Shown here: positions 26,226 through 32,620 of the stretch, one piece after another
How positions within the stretch are numbered: the first letter of the stretch is position 1
Layout: the number at the start of each line of letters is the position of its first letter
NCBI GenBank assembly: GCA_020049045.1
Contig: JAIFLN010000084.1
Coordinates: forward strand, 1-53,925
Direction: 5' to 3'
Length of the DNA: 53,925 bases
DNA from: Spirochaetota bacterium
Lineage (GTDB): Bacteria > Spirochaetota > Spirochaetia > JABEVK01
The notes under the pieces: model-generated
The model's input: the letters and a program-made list of their open reading frames with translations, nothing else
Told to the model about the DNA's origin: nothing
Databases searched by the model: none
Position numbers and translations under genes: made by a program

Positions 26226-26794
26226 CAGATTTTTCCGACCAACGCGATACCGGGTTTCAGGGTTTCTTTTCCGGGTTCCCAGTTGGCAGGACAAACTTCT
26301 CCGTGCTCGCGGACAAACTTGGCTGCCCGGAGCTTTCTGAGGGTTTCGCGGGCGGCCCGACCGATGCCGTTGTCATTCATTTCGATGGTTTTGAGAACGC
26401 CTTCGGGGTCAATGATGAAGGTGCCGCGATAGGCAAGACCGGCATCACCACCCTCGGCGATATAGACCCCGAACTGCTGACTGACCGCACCAGAGGGATC
26501 GGCAAGCATGGGATATTGAATCTTCTTGATGGTGGGAGAGGACTCATGCCAGGCCAGATGCGTGAAATGGGTATCGGTGCTCACCGAAAGAACCTCGGCT
26601 CCTTCCTTCTGAAATTCGGCATAATGATCGGCCATGTCACCCAGTTCTGTGGGACAGACAAAGGTGAAGTCCGCTGGATAGAAAAACACAACCACCCACT
26701 TTCCCTTGTAGTCTGACAGTTTGACAGGACGAAACTCTCCCTTCTGATAGGCAGTTACCTGAAAATCAGCCACCTTTTCGTTCAATTTGATCAT
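26225..26794 (-). CDS. ahpC: AhpC/Prx1-type 2-Cys peroxiredoxin
   Basis: A thiol peroxidase that reduces hydrogen peroxide and organic peroxides in the cytoplasm. The peroxidatic C47 is in FVCPTEL and the resolving C168 is in EVCPANW, so it is a typical 2-Cys enzyme. The other landmarks are FYPADFTF, STDTHFTHLAWH and FIIDPEG. The length (189 aa) is normal. AAGGAG lies seven bases before the ATG. A strong promoter at 26823-26851 and a 15-base inverted repeat at 26808-26822 suggest repressor control. No ahpF is in the window, so thioredoxin or another reductase must recycle it. Confidence 0.96.
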   Translation of the reverse strand: MIKLNEKVADFQVTAYQKGEFRPVKLSDYKGKWVVVFFYPADFTFVCPTELGDMADHYAEFQKEGAEVLSVSTDTHFTHLAWHESSPTIKKIQYPMLADPSGAVSQQFGVYIAEGGDAGLAYRGTFIIDPEGVLKTIEMNDNGIGRAARETLRKLRAAKFVREHGEVCPANWEPGKETLKPGIALVGKI

Positions 26795-26807
26795 AGAGTC
26801 TCCTTGT

Positions 26808-26822
26808 TTAGAATTGATCTAA
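26808..26822. promoter_or_regulatory. Candidate PerR/Fur-like operator
   Basis: TTAGAATTGATCTAA is an inverted repeat with perfect 5-base arms around ATTGA. It matches the 15-base PerR box pattern (TTATAATNATTATAA) at 10 of 14 defined positions. It begins immediately downstream of the ahpC -10 box, over the expected transcription start. Confidence 0.5.
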
Positions 26823-26851
26823 TTAATAGTCATCTTTGAAAATTATGTCAA
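26823..26851 (-). promoter_or_regulatory. Sigma70-type promoter for ahpC
   Basis: On the minus strand TTGACA (26851-26846), a 17-base spacer, TATTAA (26828-26823). Confidence 0.7.
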
Positions 26852-26881
26852 AGGGAACTTCTTTAGTATATTCCAACCAAC

Positions 26882-27523
26882 ATGGCAGAGACCCGGACGA
26901 TCCCCCTCTTTCCGCTCAATGTGGTCCTTTTTCCGCATCAACCGCTTCCCCTACATATTTTTGAACCCCGCTACAAGGTCATGGTTCGCGATTGTCTGGA
27001 AAACAACATAGATTTCGGCGTTTTGTTGGTACACCAAGGACAGTTGTTCCAAAATGGTACCTGTGCCCGCATTCAAAACATTCTTGAGCGTTTCGAGGAT
27101 GGACGGCTGAAAATTCTCACCTTGGGGAAACAACGGTTCAGAGTCAAGAAAATCATTGAGGGTAAACCCTATCTGGAAGGAGAAGTGGAGTTCTGGGACG
27201 ATGATCAGGTGCTCAGTCCGGCAGTGGAAGCGCTGTTCGAGCAGGTTCATCTGCTTTTAAAAGACTATTCCAAGCTGACAGGTAAAATGACTGATCAGAG
27301 TCTGCTAGAGGACTTTTCTCCGTACGGGTTCTCCTTTTTTCTCGCTGAGATCAATATGTACAGCCTCACTCGACAGCAGGAGATTCTTGAGATGACTTCG
27401 GCAGAAGAACGATTGGCCTGCGGTATAAAAAGTTTGGCGACCATGATCCAAAAATTGAAACTTGACCAGAAACTGCAGAAGGTTCTCGGTGATAGCAGAA
27501 GCTTTTTCAATATTTGCAACTGA
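26882..27523 (+). CDS. LON-substrate-binding-domain protein
   Basis: A 213-residue protein with only the N-terminal (LON) domain of Lon protease and no ATPase or peptidase part. IPLFPLNVVLFPHQPLPLHIFEPRYKVMVRDCL at the start is the family hallmark, and a helical C-terminus follows (about 115-213). Such proteins are thought to bind unfolded or specific client proteins; no activity can be assigned. A -10-like TATATT lies nine bases before the ATG without a good -35, and no Shine-Dalgarno sequence is visible. Confidence 0.88.
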   Translation: MAETRTIPLFPLNVVLFPHQPLPLHIFEPRYKVMVRDCLENNIDFGVLLVHQGQLFQNGTCARIQNILERFEDGRLKILTLGKQRFRVKKIIEGKPYLEGEVEFWDDDQVLSPAVEALFEQVHLLLKDYSKLTGKMTDQSLLEDFSPYGFSFFLAEINMYSLTRQQEILEMTSAEERLACGIKSLATMIQKLKLDQKLQKVLGDSRSFFNICN

Positions 27524-27548
27524 CAATCTGTCTTCCATCTATTAAAAT
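27520..27548 (+). promoter_or_regulatory. Promoter for the ATPase/cNMP-binding gene
   Basis: CTGACA (27520-27525), a 17-base spacer, TAAAAT (27543-27548). The -10 ends exactly six bases before ATG 27555 and no Shine-Dalgarno sequence is present. The -35 overlaps the stop codon of the LON gene. Confidence 0.65.
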
Positions 27549-27554
27549 AGAAGA

Positions 27555-28826
27555 ATGGAAACGATTGTTCTCGCCTCTACATCGTCCTCCATCCTCGAAC
27601 GTATGGACCGACAAGTTCCGGTGGCCATGAGAAAAACGGCTACCGTGACCCAGTCGGCTCCCGGCGAGTTCTTTCTTGATTTTCTCCGCTATGAAATTCC
27701 TGATCTTGTCGTGCTTCATGCCGAAGAAGATCCTAAATCGCTCGTTCCTTTTTTTGAGGGTCTCGAAGAAGATCCCTGGCTTGATTCCGTCGGCATCATT
27801 TTGGTTGTCCCCGATGTCGAAGAAGTGATTGAACTTTACCAAGGTTACAACATCGCCTATTTTCTCAATGAATTCGAATTGGACCGCAACTTGGGCCGCG
27901 TTATGACCATTTTGGATGACAAAAGGGAGTTCCTGAATTACGACGGTATCATCAAGAAAATCACTTCTCTTTCGGGGGAATTGATCCTCGAGACCGATCT
28001 TCTTTTGGTTCAATACTACTCCTCCTTGTTTTCCAATTATCTTTTCAAGGAAGGTCTGATTGACCGCGGCAAGAAATTTTCGGTGAAATTAGCTCTGGAA
28101 GAGCTGCTGACCAACGCTATGGAACACGGCAATGCGGGTATCACCTACGACGAAAAGACCCGTTTGCAGGAAGAACTCAAGTCGGTTCAGGACTTTGTGG
28201 AAACAAGGATGCAGGAAGTTCCCTGGAAGGGTCGTCAGGTGACTTTGGAGTATAACATCGGTCCTCTGACAAGCCGTTTCGGCATTACTGATCAGGGTGA
28301 AGGATTTGATACCTCTAAGCTGCCGACCCGCAAGGACATGATGAGCCTAGACCTCTCCCATGGCCGCGGCATTTTTATGTCGATGCATAGTGCAGACACC
28401 TTGGTCTACAACCAAAAAGGAAACCACGTTACGGTGGAGTTTGGTCACAACGGCAAGGCGGAACGAATCGTTCCACCTGGTTTCATCCAAACTGAACCGA
28501 GAATTTTGGCAGCTGGTGACCTTGTCTTCAAAGAAGACGCTACAGGGGACCATATCTACTATATCGTTTCGGGTGAATACGATGTCTTTGTCGGGGGAAA
28601 GCACATTGCCAGGCTGACTCCCCGCGATGTGTTTATGGGCGAAATGTCATTCCTCTTGGGAAACCGAAGAACTGCCACTGTTATTGCCGCTACCACAGGA
28701 AAACTTGTCGAAATCAGCCGGCAGGCGTTTACCGAGGCCGTCAAGCAATACCCCAATTACGGCATCTTTCTCTCGAAGATGCTGGCCCGGCGTCTCCGTG
28801 ACAATAACCGCCGGTACGCCAGTTGA
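27555..28826 (+). CDS. RsbW-like ATPase fused to a cyclic-nucleotide-binding domain
   Basis: A 423-residue soluble signalling protein. Residues 1-125 look like a receiver fold but lack a clear phospho-acceptor Asp motif. Residues 150-305 form a HATPase_c_2 domain like anti-sigma factor kinases (RsbW/SpoIIAB), with KLALEELLTNAMEHGNAG as N-box, DQGEGFD as G1 and GRGIFMSMHSAD as G2. Residues 315-415 are a CRP-type cNMP-binding domain; its phosphate-binding cassette GEMSFLLGNRRTATV keeps the Gly-Glu and Arg that contact cyclic nucleotide. There is no DNA-binding domain. A reasonable model is a kinase of an anti-sigma-factor antagonist, controlled by cAMP. The adenylate cyclase at 35584 is a possible source. 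Confidence 0.85.
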   Translation: METIVLASTSSSILERMDRQVPVAMRKTATVTQSAPGEFFLDFLRYEIPDLVVLHAEEDPKSLVPFFEGLEEDPWLDSVGIILVVPDVEEVIELYQGYNIAYFLNEFELDRNLGRVMTILDDKREFLNYDGIIKKITSLSGELILETDLLLVQYYSSLFSNYLFKEGLIDRGKKFSVKLALEELLTNAMEHGNAGITYDEKTRLQEELKSVQDFVETRMQEVPWKGRQVTLEYNIGPLTSRFGITDQGEGFDTSKLPTRKDMMSLDLSHGRGIFMSMHSADTLVYNQKGNHVTVEFGHNGKAERIVPPGFIQTEPRILAAGDLVFKEDATGDHIYYIVSGEYDVFVGGKHIARLTPRDVFMGEMSFLLGNRRTATVIAATTGKLVEISRQAFTEAVKQYPNYGIFLSKMLARRLRDNNRRYAS

Positions 28827-28851
28827 CACAAGACCTGACCATCAGTATCCT
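28823..28851 (+). promoter_or_regulatory. Promoter for the 45-residue basic protein
   Basis: TTGACA (28823-28828), a 17-base spacer, TATCCT (28846-28851). The -35 overlaps the upstream stop codon. Confidence 0.7.
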
Positions 28852-28875
28852 TTCGTGACGTTACTGGAGGATACC

Positions 28876-29013
28876 ATGGGTTCGGATACCAAGCTGACCA
28901 AGACCCGCCGCAGAATGAAGGCAGCCAAGCGTGCAGAATTGCGCGCCAAGAAATCCAACAAAAAGTTGGTTCAGTTGCAGGCCAAAGGCTTCAACAAGCC
29001 CCTTTCTGTTTGA
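28876..29013 (+). CDS. Small, very basic protein (45 aa)
   Basis: A 45-residue protein with about 15 Lys/Arg residues in a predicted helix (LTKTRRRMKAAKRAELRAKK) and a short tail (GFNKPLSV). Support for a real gene comes from signals: a TTGACA-N17-TATCCT promoter, GGAGG five bases before the ATG, and a strong intrinsic terminator three bases after the stop codon. It thus forms its own short transcription unit. The composition suggests RNA, ribosome or DNA binding. I do not recognise a family, and the frame is open upstream only because it passes through the preceding gene. Confidence 0.75.
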   Translation: MGSDTKLTKTRRRMKAAKRAELRAKKSNKKLVQLQAKGFNKPLSV

Positions 29014-29016
29014 GTC

Positions 29017-29044
29017 AAGCCGCCTGAAAAGGCGGTTTTTTTTT
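29017..29044 (+). terminator. Intrinsic terminator after the small basic gene
   Basis: Perfect stem AAGCCGCC / GGCGGTTT with loop TGAAAA, followed by nine T in total. Confidence 0.9.
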
Positions 29045-29074
29045 GCCCTGACTTCAGTGTGAAGGAAGCTGCCC

Positions 29075-29980
29075 ATGCGTATGTCAGTTCCTGTTTCAAT
29101 CCCCGAACTATCCGAACTCGAGTCCTGGCTAGCCGACAAGGAAGCACGTTTTCCTGAAATGAAGCCCGGTGTTGCCGCCGGAATTGTCTGGGCAGACCCT
29201 CAAGCCAAAAAAGCCACACCGCTTTCCCTGGTCTACCTGCATGGATACACGGCCTCCAGGGGGGAAATATCTCCGGTGGCCGACCGCATAGCACAAAAGC
29301 TCGGTGCCAATTTGTTTTACGCCAGATTGACCGGTCATGGGATTGGACCCGATGGGCACCGCACCGTTACTACCGAGGACTGGATGCACGACGGTTTGGA
29401 AGCCCTGGAGATTGGGCGCCGTCTGGGAACCCAGGTGGTGGTTATGGGCACAAGCACAGGCGGAACCTTGGCTTGCTGGATGGCATTGGGGCCGGCTGCC
29501 GGGAAGATGGCGGCTACCCTTCTGGTTTCCCCCAATCTGACTGTCAAGGATAGAAAGTCCGAATTGCTTTTGTGGCCGGGAAAAGAATGGGTGCTGAGAA
29601 AAACGGTGGGAGAATCTGTCACCATCGAACCGAAAAATCTCTTGAACGCCCAATACTGGGACTTGATCCACCACACCCAGTCCTTAATCCCTATGATGAA
29701 GCTGGTCAATGTGACTCGAAAACTCCGGTTCCAACGGTGGCCGTCGCCCGTTCTCGTTGTCTATGACCTCAAGGATCCGGTGGTTGATGAAAAGGTCACA
29801 GAAAGGTTGTTTTCCAAGGTGCCTGAAGAACTGGTAACGCGGCACCGCTGGACAACGAAACCGGGAGACGATACCCACGTGCTGGCTGGGGATGCCCTTT
29901 CACCAGGGGGAACAGAACCACTGGTGCAGCTTTCGGTGGCCTTTCTGAGAAATGCCCTGGGCCTTGCCAAGCCGTTCTAA
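29075..29980 (+). CDS. Alpha/beta hydrolase (esterase/lysophospholipase-like)
   Basis: A 301-residue cytoplasmic hydrolase. The oxyanion region is VYLHGYTASRGE, the nucleophile elbow is GTSTGG (Ser near residue 131), the acid is probably in YDLKDPVVDE, and the catalytic His in DDTHVLAGD. These fit a serine hydrolase of the Hydrolase_4/monoglyceride lipase-like group. The substrate is unknown; the convergent plsC gene, whose stop overlaps this one, hints at lipid metabolism but gives no proof. GAAGGAAG lies six bases before the start. Confidence 0.85.
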   Translation: MRMSVPVSIPELSELESWLADKEARFPEMKPGVAAGIVWADPQAKKATPLSLVYLHGYTASRGEISPVADRIAQKLGANLFYARLTGHGIGPDGHRTVTTEDWMHDGLEALEIGRRLGTQVVVMGTSTGGTLACWMALGPAAGKMAATLLVSPNLTVKDRKSELLLWPGKEWVLRKTVGESVTIEPKNLLNAQYWDLIHHTQSLIPMMKLVNVTRKLRFQRWPSPVLVVYDLKDPVVDEKVTERLFSKVPEELVTRHRWTTKPGDDTHVLAGDALSPGGTEPLVQLSVAFLRNALGLAKPF

Positions 29981-30651
29981 ACGAACTCCAAATACTTTGT
30001 GGTCAACTTGCTCATATCAGAATAGTAACCCCGGTATTGGGGGGGCATAACTTCCGCCATCTGGTACATCATCTCATCGGTCATGGCCTGCAGCTCATCA
30101 CCATGAGCGTGGTGCCCCTCGGGAGTCCTGACAAGAAAGGGACGGCCGAGTTTGATGGTGACACGCGGCCGCCTTAGGTGGGCCAATTCATGAAAGATAT
30201 CCCTGCAACCCCATTGAACCATCGGATAAATCGGAATGCCTTTATCGGCGGCAAACCAGGTGGCTCCCGGTTGTCCTTTCAAGAGATTTCCATCCTTGCT
30301 CCGTTTTCCTTCCGGGGCTAGACAGAGAAACTGGCCTTGAGCCAAAACCTTGGCGCAGCGGGTAATCGCCTTGCGGTCCAAGCGTCCTCGGCGGACCGGT
30401 ACCGCTTTCCAAGCCTGCATGATCATCCGTGTGACAAAGAATTGCCACAACTCAATTTTCGCCATGGCGATGGTGGGCCGGGGTCTCATTCTGACATAAA
30501 ACAGTGGCCCCTCAAGATTCGAGGTATGATTGCTGATCAGGATGGCAGGTCCCATTTGTGGCAACTTTCGAAGATCCCGATCATCGATTTTGCAAAAGAT
30601 GCGAAACAGCGTTCCCAGGACGGTGTCGATGACGGCGGCTCGGATTCCCAT
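29977..30651 (-). CDS. PlsC-like 1-acylglycerol-3-phosphate acyltransferase
   Basis: A 224-residue acyltransferase of the PlsC/AGPAT family, expected at the inner membrane where it adds the second acyl chain to lysophosphatidic acid. The motif usually written NHx4D appears as NHTSNLE, with Glu in place of Asp. The second motif, APEGKRS, corresponds to FPEGTRS, and PVRRGRLDR to the substrate-binding block. The Glu variant is seen in some PlsC-like proteins of unproven substrate, so the exact reaction is uncertain. AGGAG lies about 12 bases before the ATG, slightly far. Confidence 0.85.
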   Translation of the reverse strand: MGIRAAVIDTVLGTLFRIFCKIDDRDLRKLPQMGPAILISNHTSNLEGPLFYVRMRPRPTIAMAKIELWQFFVTRMIMQAWKAVPVRRGRLDRKAITRCAKVLAQGQFLCLAPEGKRSKDGNLLKGQPGATWFAADKGIPIYPMVQWGCRDIFHELAHLRRPRVTIKLGRPFLVRTPEGHHAHGDELQAMTDEMMYQMAEVMPPQYRGYYSDMSKLTTKYLEFV

Positions 30652-30700
30652 GAAGATGAAATCTCCTATTGAATGACCAAACTATCCGGAAAACCCTTCC

Positions 30701-30729
30701 TTGACAACTTCCCCCTGTCGGGCTACCGT
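30701..30729 (+). promoter_or_regulatory. Candidate promoter for cimA
   Basis: TTGACA (30701-30706), a 17-base spacer, TACCGT (30724-30729). It gives a leader of about 23 bases containing GGAGG before ATG 30759. Confidence 0.5.
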
Positions 30730-30758
30730 GGCCGGACCCCGTTTTCGGAGGCATCCCG

Positions 30759-32351
30759 ATGGATCAAGTTTTCTTGTTCGACACTACGCTGCGCGATGGA
30801 ATGCAAGGCACAGGCATCAATTACACCCTCAAGGACAAGCTTGAGATTGCCCGAAGGCTTGATGATATCGGCATTGATTACATCGAGGGTGGGTTTCCCC
30901 TCGCCAACGATAAAGAAGCGGCCTTTTTTCAGCATATGAAAAAGGAACCTCTCAAGCGCGCGAAACTGGCGGCCTTTGGATCGACAAGAAAACCGGGTAA
31001 CAAAGCCGCTTCTGATCCCAATCTCAAAGCTTTGCTCGATGCTGAAACGCCCGTGGTGGTGGTGGTGGGAAAAGCCTGGATTCTTCATGTGGAGCATGTG
31101 CTGGGCACCAACGGGGAAGAAAATCTTGCCCTGATCGACGACTCCATCCGGCTTCTGAAGGCTGCCGGCCGGGAAGTCATTTTCGATTTGGAACACTTTT
31201 TTGACGGTTGGAAGGTCCACCCTGAGTACTCTGGTAAAGTGGTTCAGATTGCCCTGGCTGCCGGCGCTGATTGGGTCGTCCCCTGCGATACAAACGGAGG
31301 CACCCTTGTCGATGAAGTTTCCGATGCGTACCGGTTCCTGGCAGCGCTTCCGGGAGTCGGGGGAAAACTGGGTGCGCACTTTCATAACGATCTGGGCTTG
31401 GGCGTCGCCAACAGCTTGGTTGCTGTCACTGCAGGGGCCCGTCAGGTTCAGGGTACGATCAACGGCTGGGGTGAGCGCTGCGGTAATGCCAATCTGTGCT
31501 CCATTGCCCCTTCCCTGTCCCTGAAACTTCCCTATACGACCAATCTGGATTTGATTCACCTCACAGAGCTCAGCCGTTTCGTGAGCGAGAAAGCCAACAT
31601 GATTCCCGACAGGCGGCAGCCCTTTGTCGGTGACGCCGCCTTCAGCCACAAAGCAGGCCAGCATGCCGATGTTCTGGCCAAGGCTGCGACCATCCAAAAG
31701 GACGGTTTCACCCAGGGTGGCATGATGGAGCATATGGATCCCAGTCTGATCGGTAATACCCGCCGCATTCTGTTGTCCGAACTGGCCGGGAAATCTACCG
31801 TTGCCATGAAACTTGGCAAATTCGGCAGCTTCGACAAGGCCAGCAAAGAAGTGGCCGAACTGACCCGGATTCTCAAAGAAAAAGAGAACGCAGGATACGA
31901 ATACGAAGCGGCTGAAGCCAGTTTTGAGCTTCTGGTCCTCAGGGTTCTGGGCCGGTACCAACCGCTGTTCGAACTCGACAACTACCATCTGGAAAGTTAC
32001 AAGACCTGGGATAGGGACAGTCAGACTGTGGGGCGAATTTTTGTGACCGCTCAGGGAAAACGCTCAATGGGGGCTTCTGTCGGGGTCGGACCAGTCGGTG
32101 TTCTTCACAGAGCCCTCTGCAATGCCCTTGAGGTCACCTACCCTTTTGTAAAAAACCTTGTCCTGACCGACTTTTCTGTCAGGGTACTCAATGCAGGTGA
32201 GTCAAGCACAGATTCGAAAGTGCGTCTGTTTATCAGCTGGTCTGACGGGACAACCTCCTGGGATACTGTAGGCGTCCATGACAACATCATCGAGGCTTCC
32301 TGGCAGGCACTGGTGGATAGCTTTGAATACTACGCCCTGATGAAAATCTGA
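30759..32351 (+). CDS. cimA: (R)-citramalate synthase
   Basis: This enzyme condenses pyruvate with acetyl-CoA to make citramalate, the entry to threonine-independent isoleucine synthesis. The TIM-barrel catalytic part (about residues 1-370) begins FDTTLRDGMQGTG, with the metal/substrate residues in that Asp-Arg pair and in HFHNDLGLG. The LeuA-type regulatory domain (about 395-530) is present, so feedback inhibition is likely. The length of 530 fits the long citramalate synthase group (TIGR00977-like) rather than 2-isopropylmalate synthase; the call between the two rests on overall pattern. GGAGG lies eight bases upstream. No leuBCD genes are in the window. Confidence 0.92.
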   Translation: MDQVFLFDTTLRDGMQGTGINYTLKDKLEIARRLDDIGIDYIEGGFPLANDKEAAFFQHMKKEPLKRAKLAAFGSTRKPGNKAASDPNLKALLDAETPVVVVVGKAWILHVEHVLGTNGEENLALIDDSIRLLKAAGREVIFDLEHFFDGWKVHPEYSGKVVQIALAAGADWVVPCDTNGGTLVDEVSDAYRFLAALPGVGGKLGAHFHNDLGLGVANSLVAVTAGARQVQGTINGWGERCGNANLCSIAPSLSLKLPYTTNLDLIHLTELSRFVSEKANMIPDRRQPFVGDAAFSHKAGQHADVLAKAATIQKDGFTQGGMMEHMDPSLIGNTRRILLSELAGKSTVAMKLGKFGSFDKASKEVAELTRILKEKENAGYEYEAAEASFELLVLRVLGRYQPLFELDNYHLESYKTWDRDSQTVGRIFVTAQGKRSMGASVGVGPVGVLHRALCNALEVTYPFVKNLVLTDFSVRVLNAGESSTDSKVRLFISWSDGTTSWDTVGVHDNIIEASWQALVDSFEYYALMKI

Positions 32352-32372
32352 CTATTTTTCTCTGATTTACTC

Positions 32373-32401
32373 TTGCCCCACTCTATAGGTAGTGCTATCC
32401 T
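32373..32401 (+). promoter_or_regulatory. Promoter for the 46-residue Cys protein
   Basis: TTGCCC (32373-32378), a 17-base spacer, TATCCT (32396-32401). The -10 is identical to that of the other small gene (28846-28851). Confidence 0.5.
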
Positions 32402-32426
32402 CCTAATCAGATAGGAGACACACACT

Positions 32427-32567
32427 ATGGAAACCGGAGAAGCCCTCAAAAAAGCAACTTTGATCCAGGCTTGGGAAGACTGGGACGAAGCTGAAAAGAA
32501 GCCGTCTGCCACCGACGGACCCAAACTCTGCAAAATCGAGAACCCCGACTGCGAAGCCTGCCAGTAG
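32427..32567 (+). CDS. Small acidic protein with a C-terminal Cys cluster (46 aa)
   Basis: A 46-residue protein beginning METGEALKKATLIQAWEDWDE and ending CKIENPDCEACQ. Three Cys in the last 12 residues (C-x6-C-x2-C) suggest a metal or redox site. TAGGAGA lies nine bases before the ATG, and a spaced promoter precedes it. It is too short for ordinary gene callers. The following sensor gene has its own promoter. I do not recognise a family. Confidence 0.65.
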   Translation: METGEALKKATLIQAWEDWDEAEKKPSATDGPKLCKIENPDCEACQ

Positions 32568-32573
32568 TCGTCA

Positions 32574-32602
32574 TTGCAAACAAGTTGGGCACCCGTTAGG
32601 AT
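32574..32602 (+). promoter_or_regulatory. Candidate promoter for the sensor-MFS/adenylate cyclase operon
   Basis: TTGCAA (32574-32579), a 17-base spacer, TAGGAT (32597-32602), upstream of ATG 32621 with AGAGG in the leader. Confidence 0.4.
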
Positions 32603-32620
32603 GGTGTGAGAGGTATAGGC

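Noticed and set aside
30723-31988. Minus-strand frame opposite cimA
   Set aside because: Antisense to a recognised enzyme, with no start signals and no family similarity.
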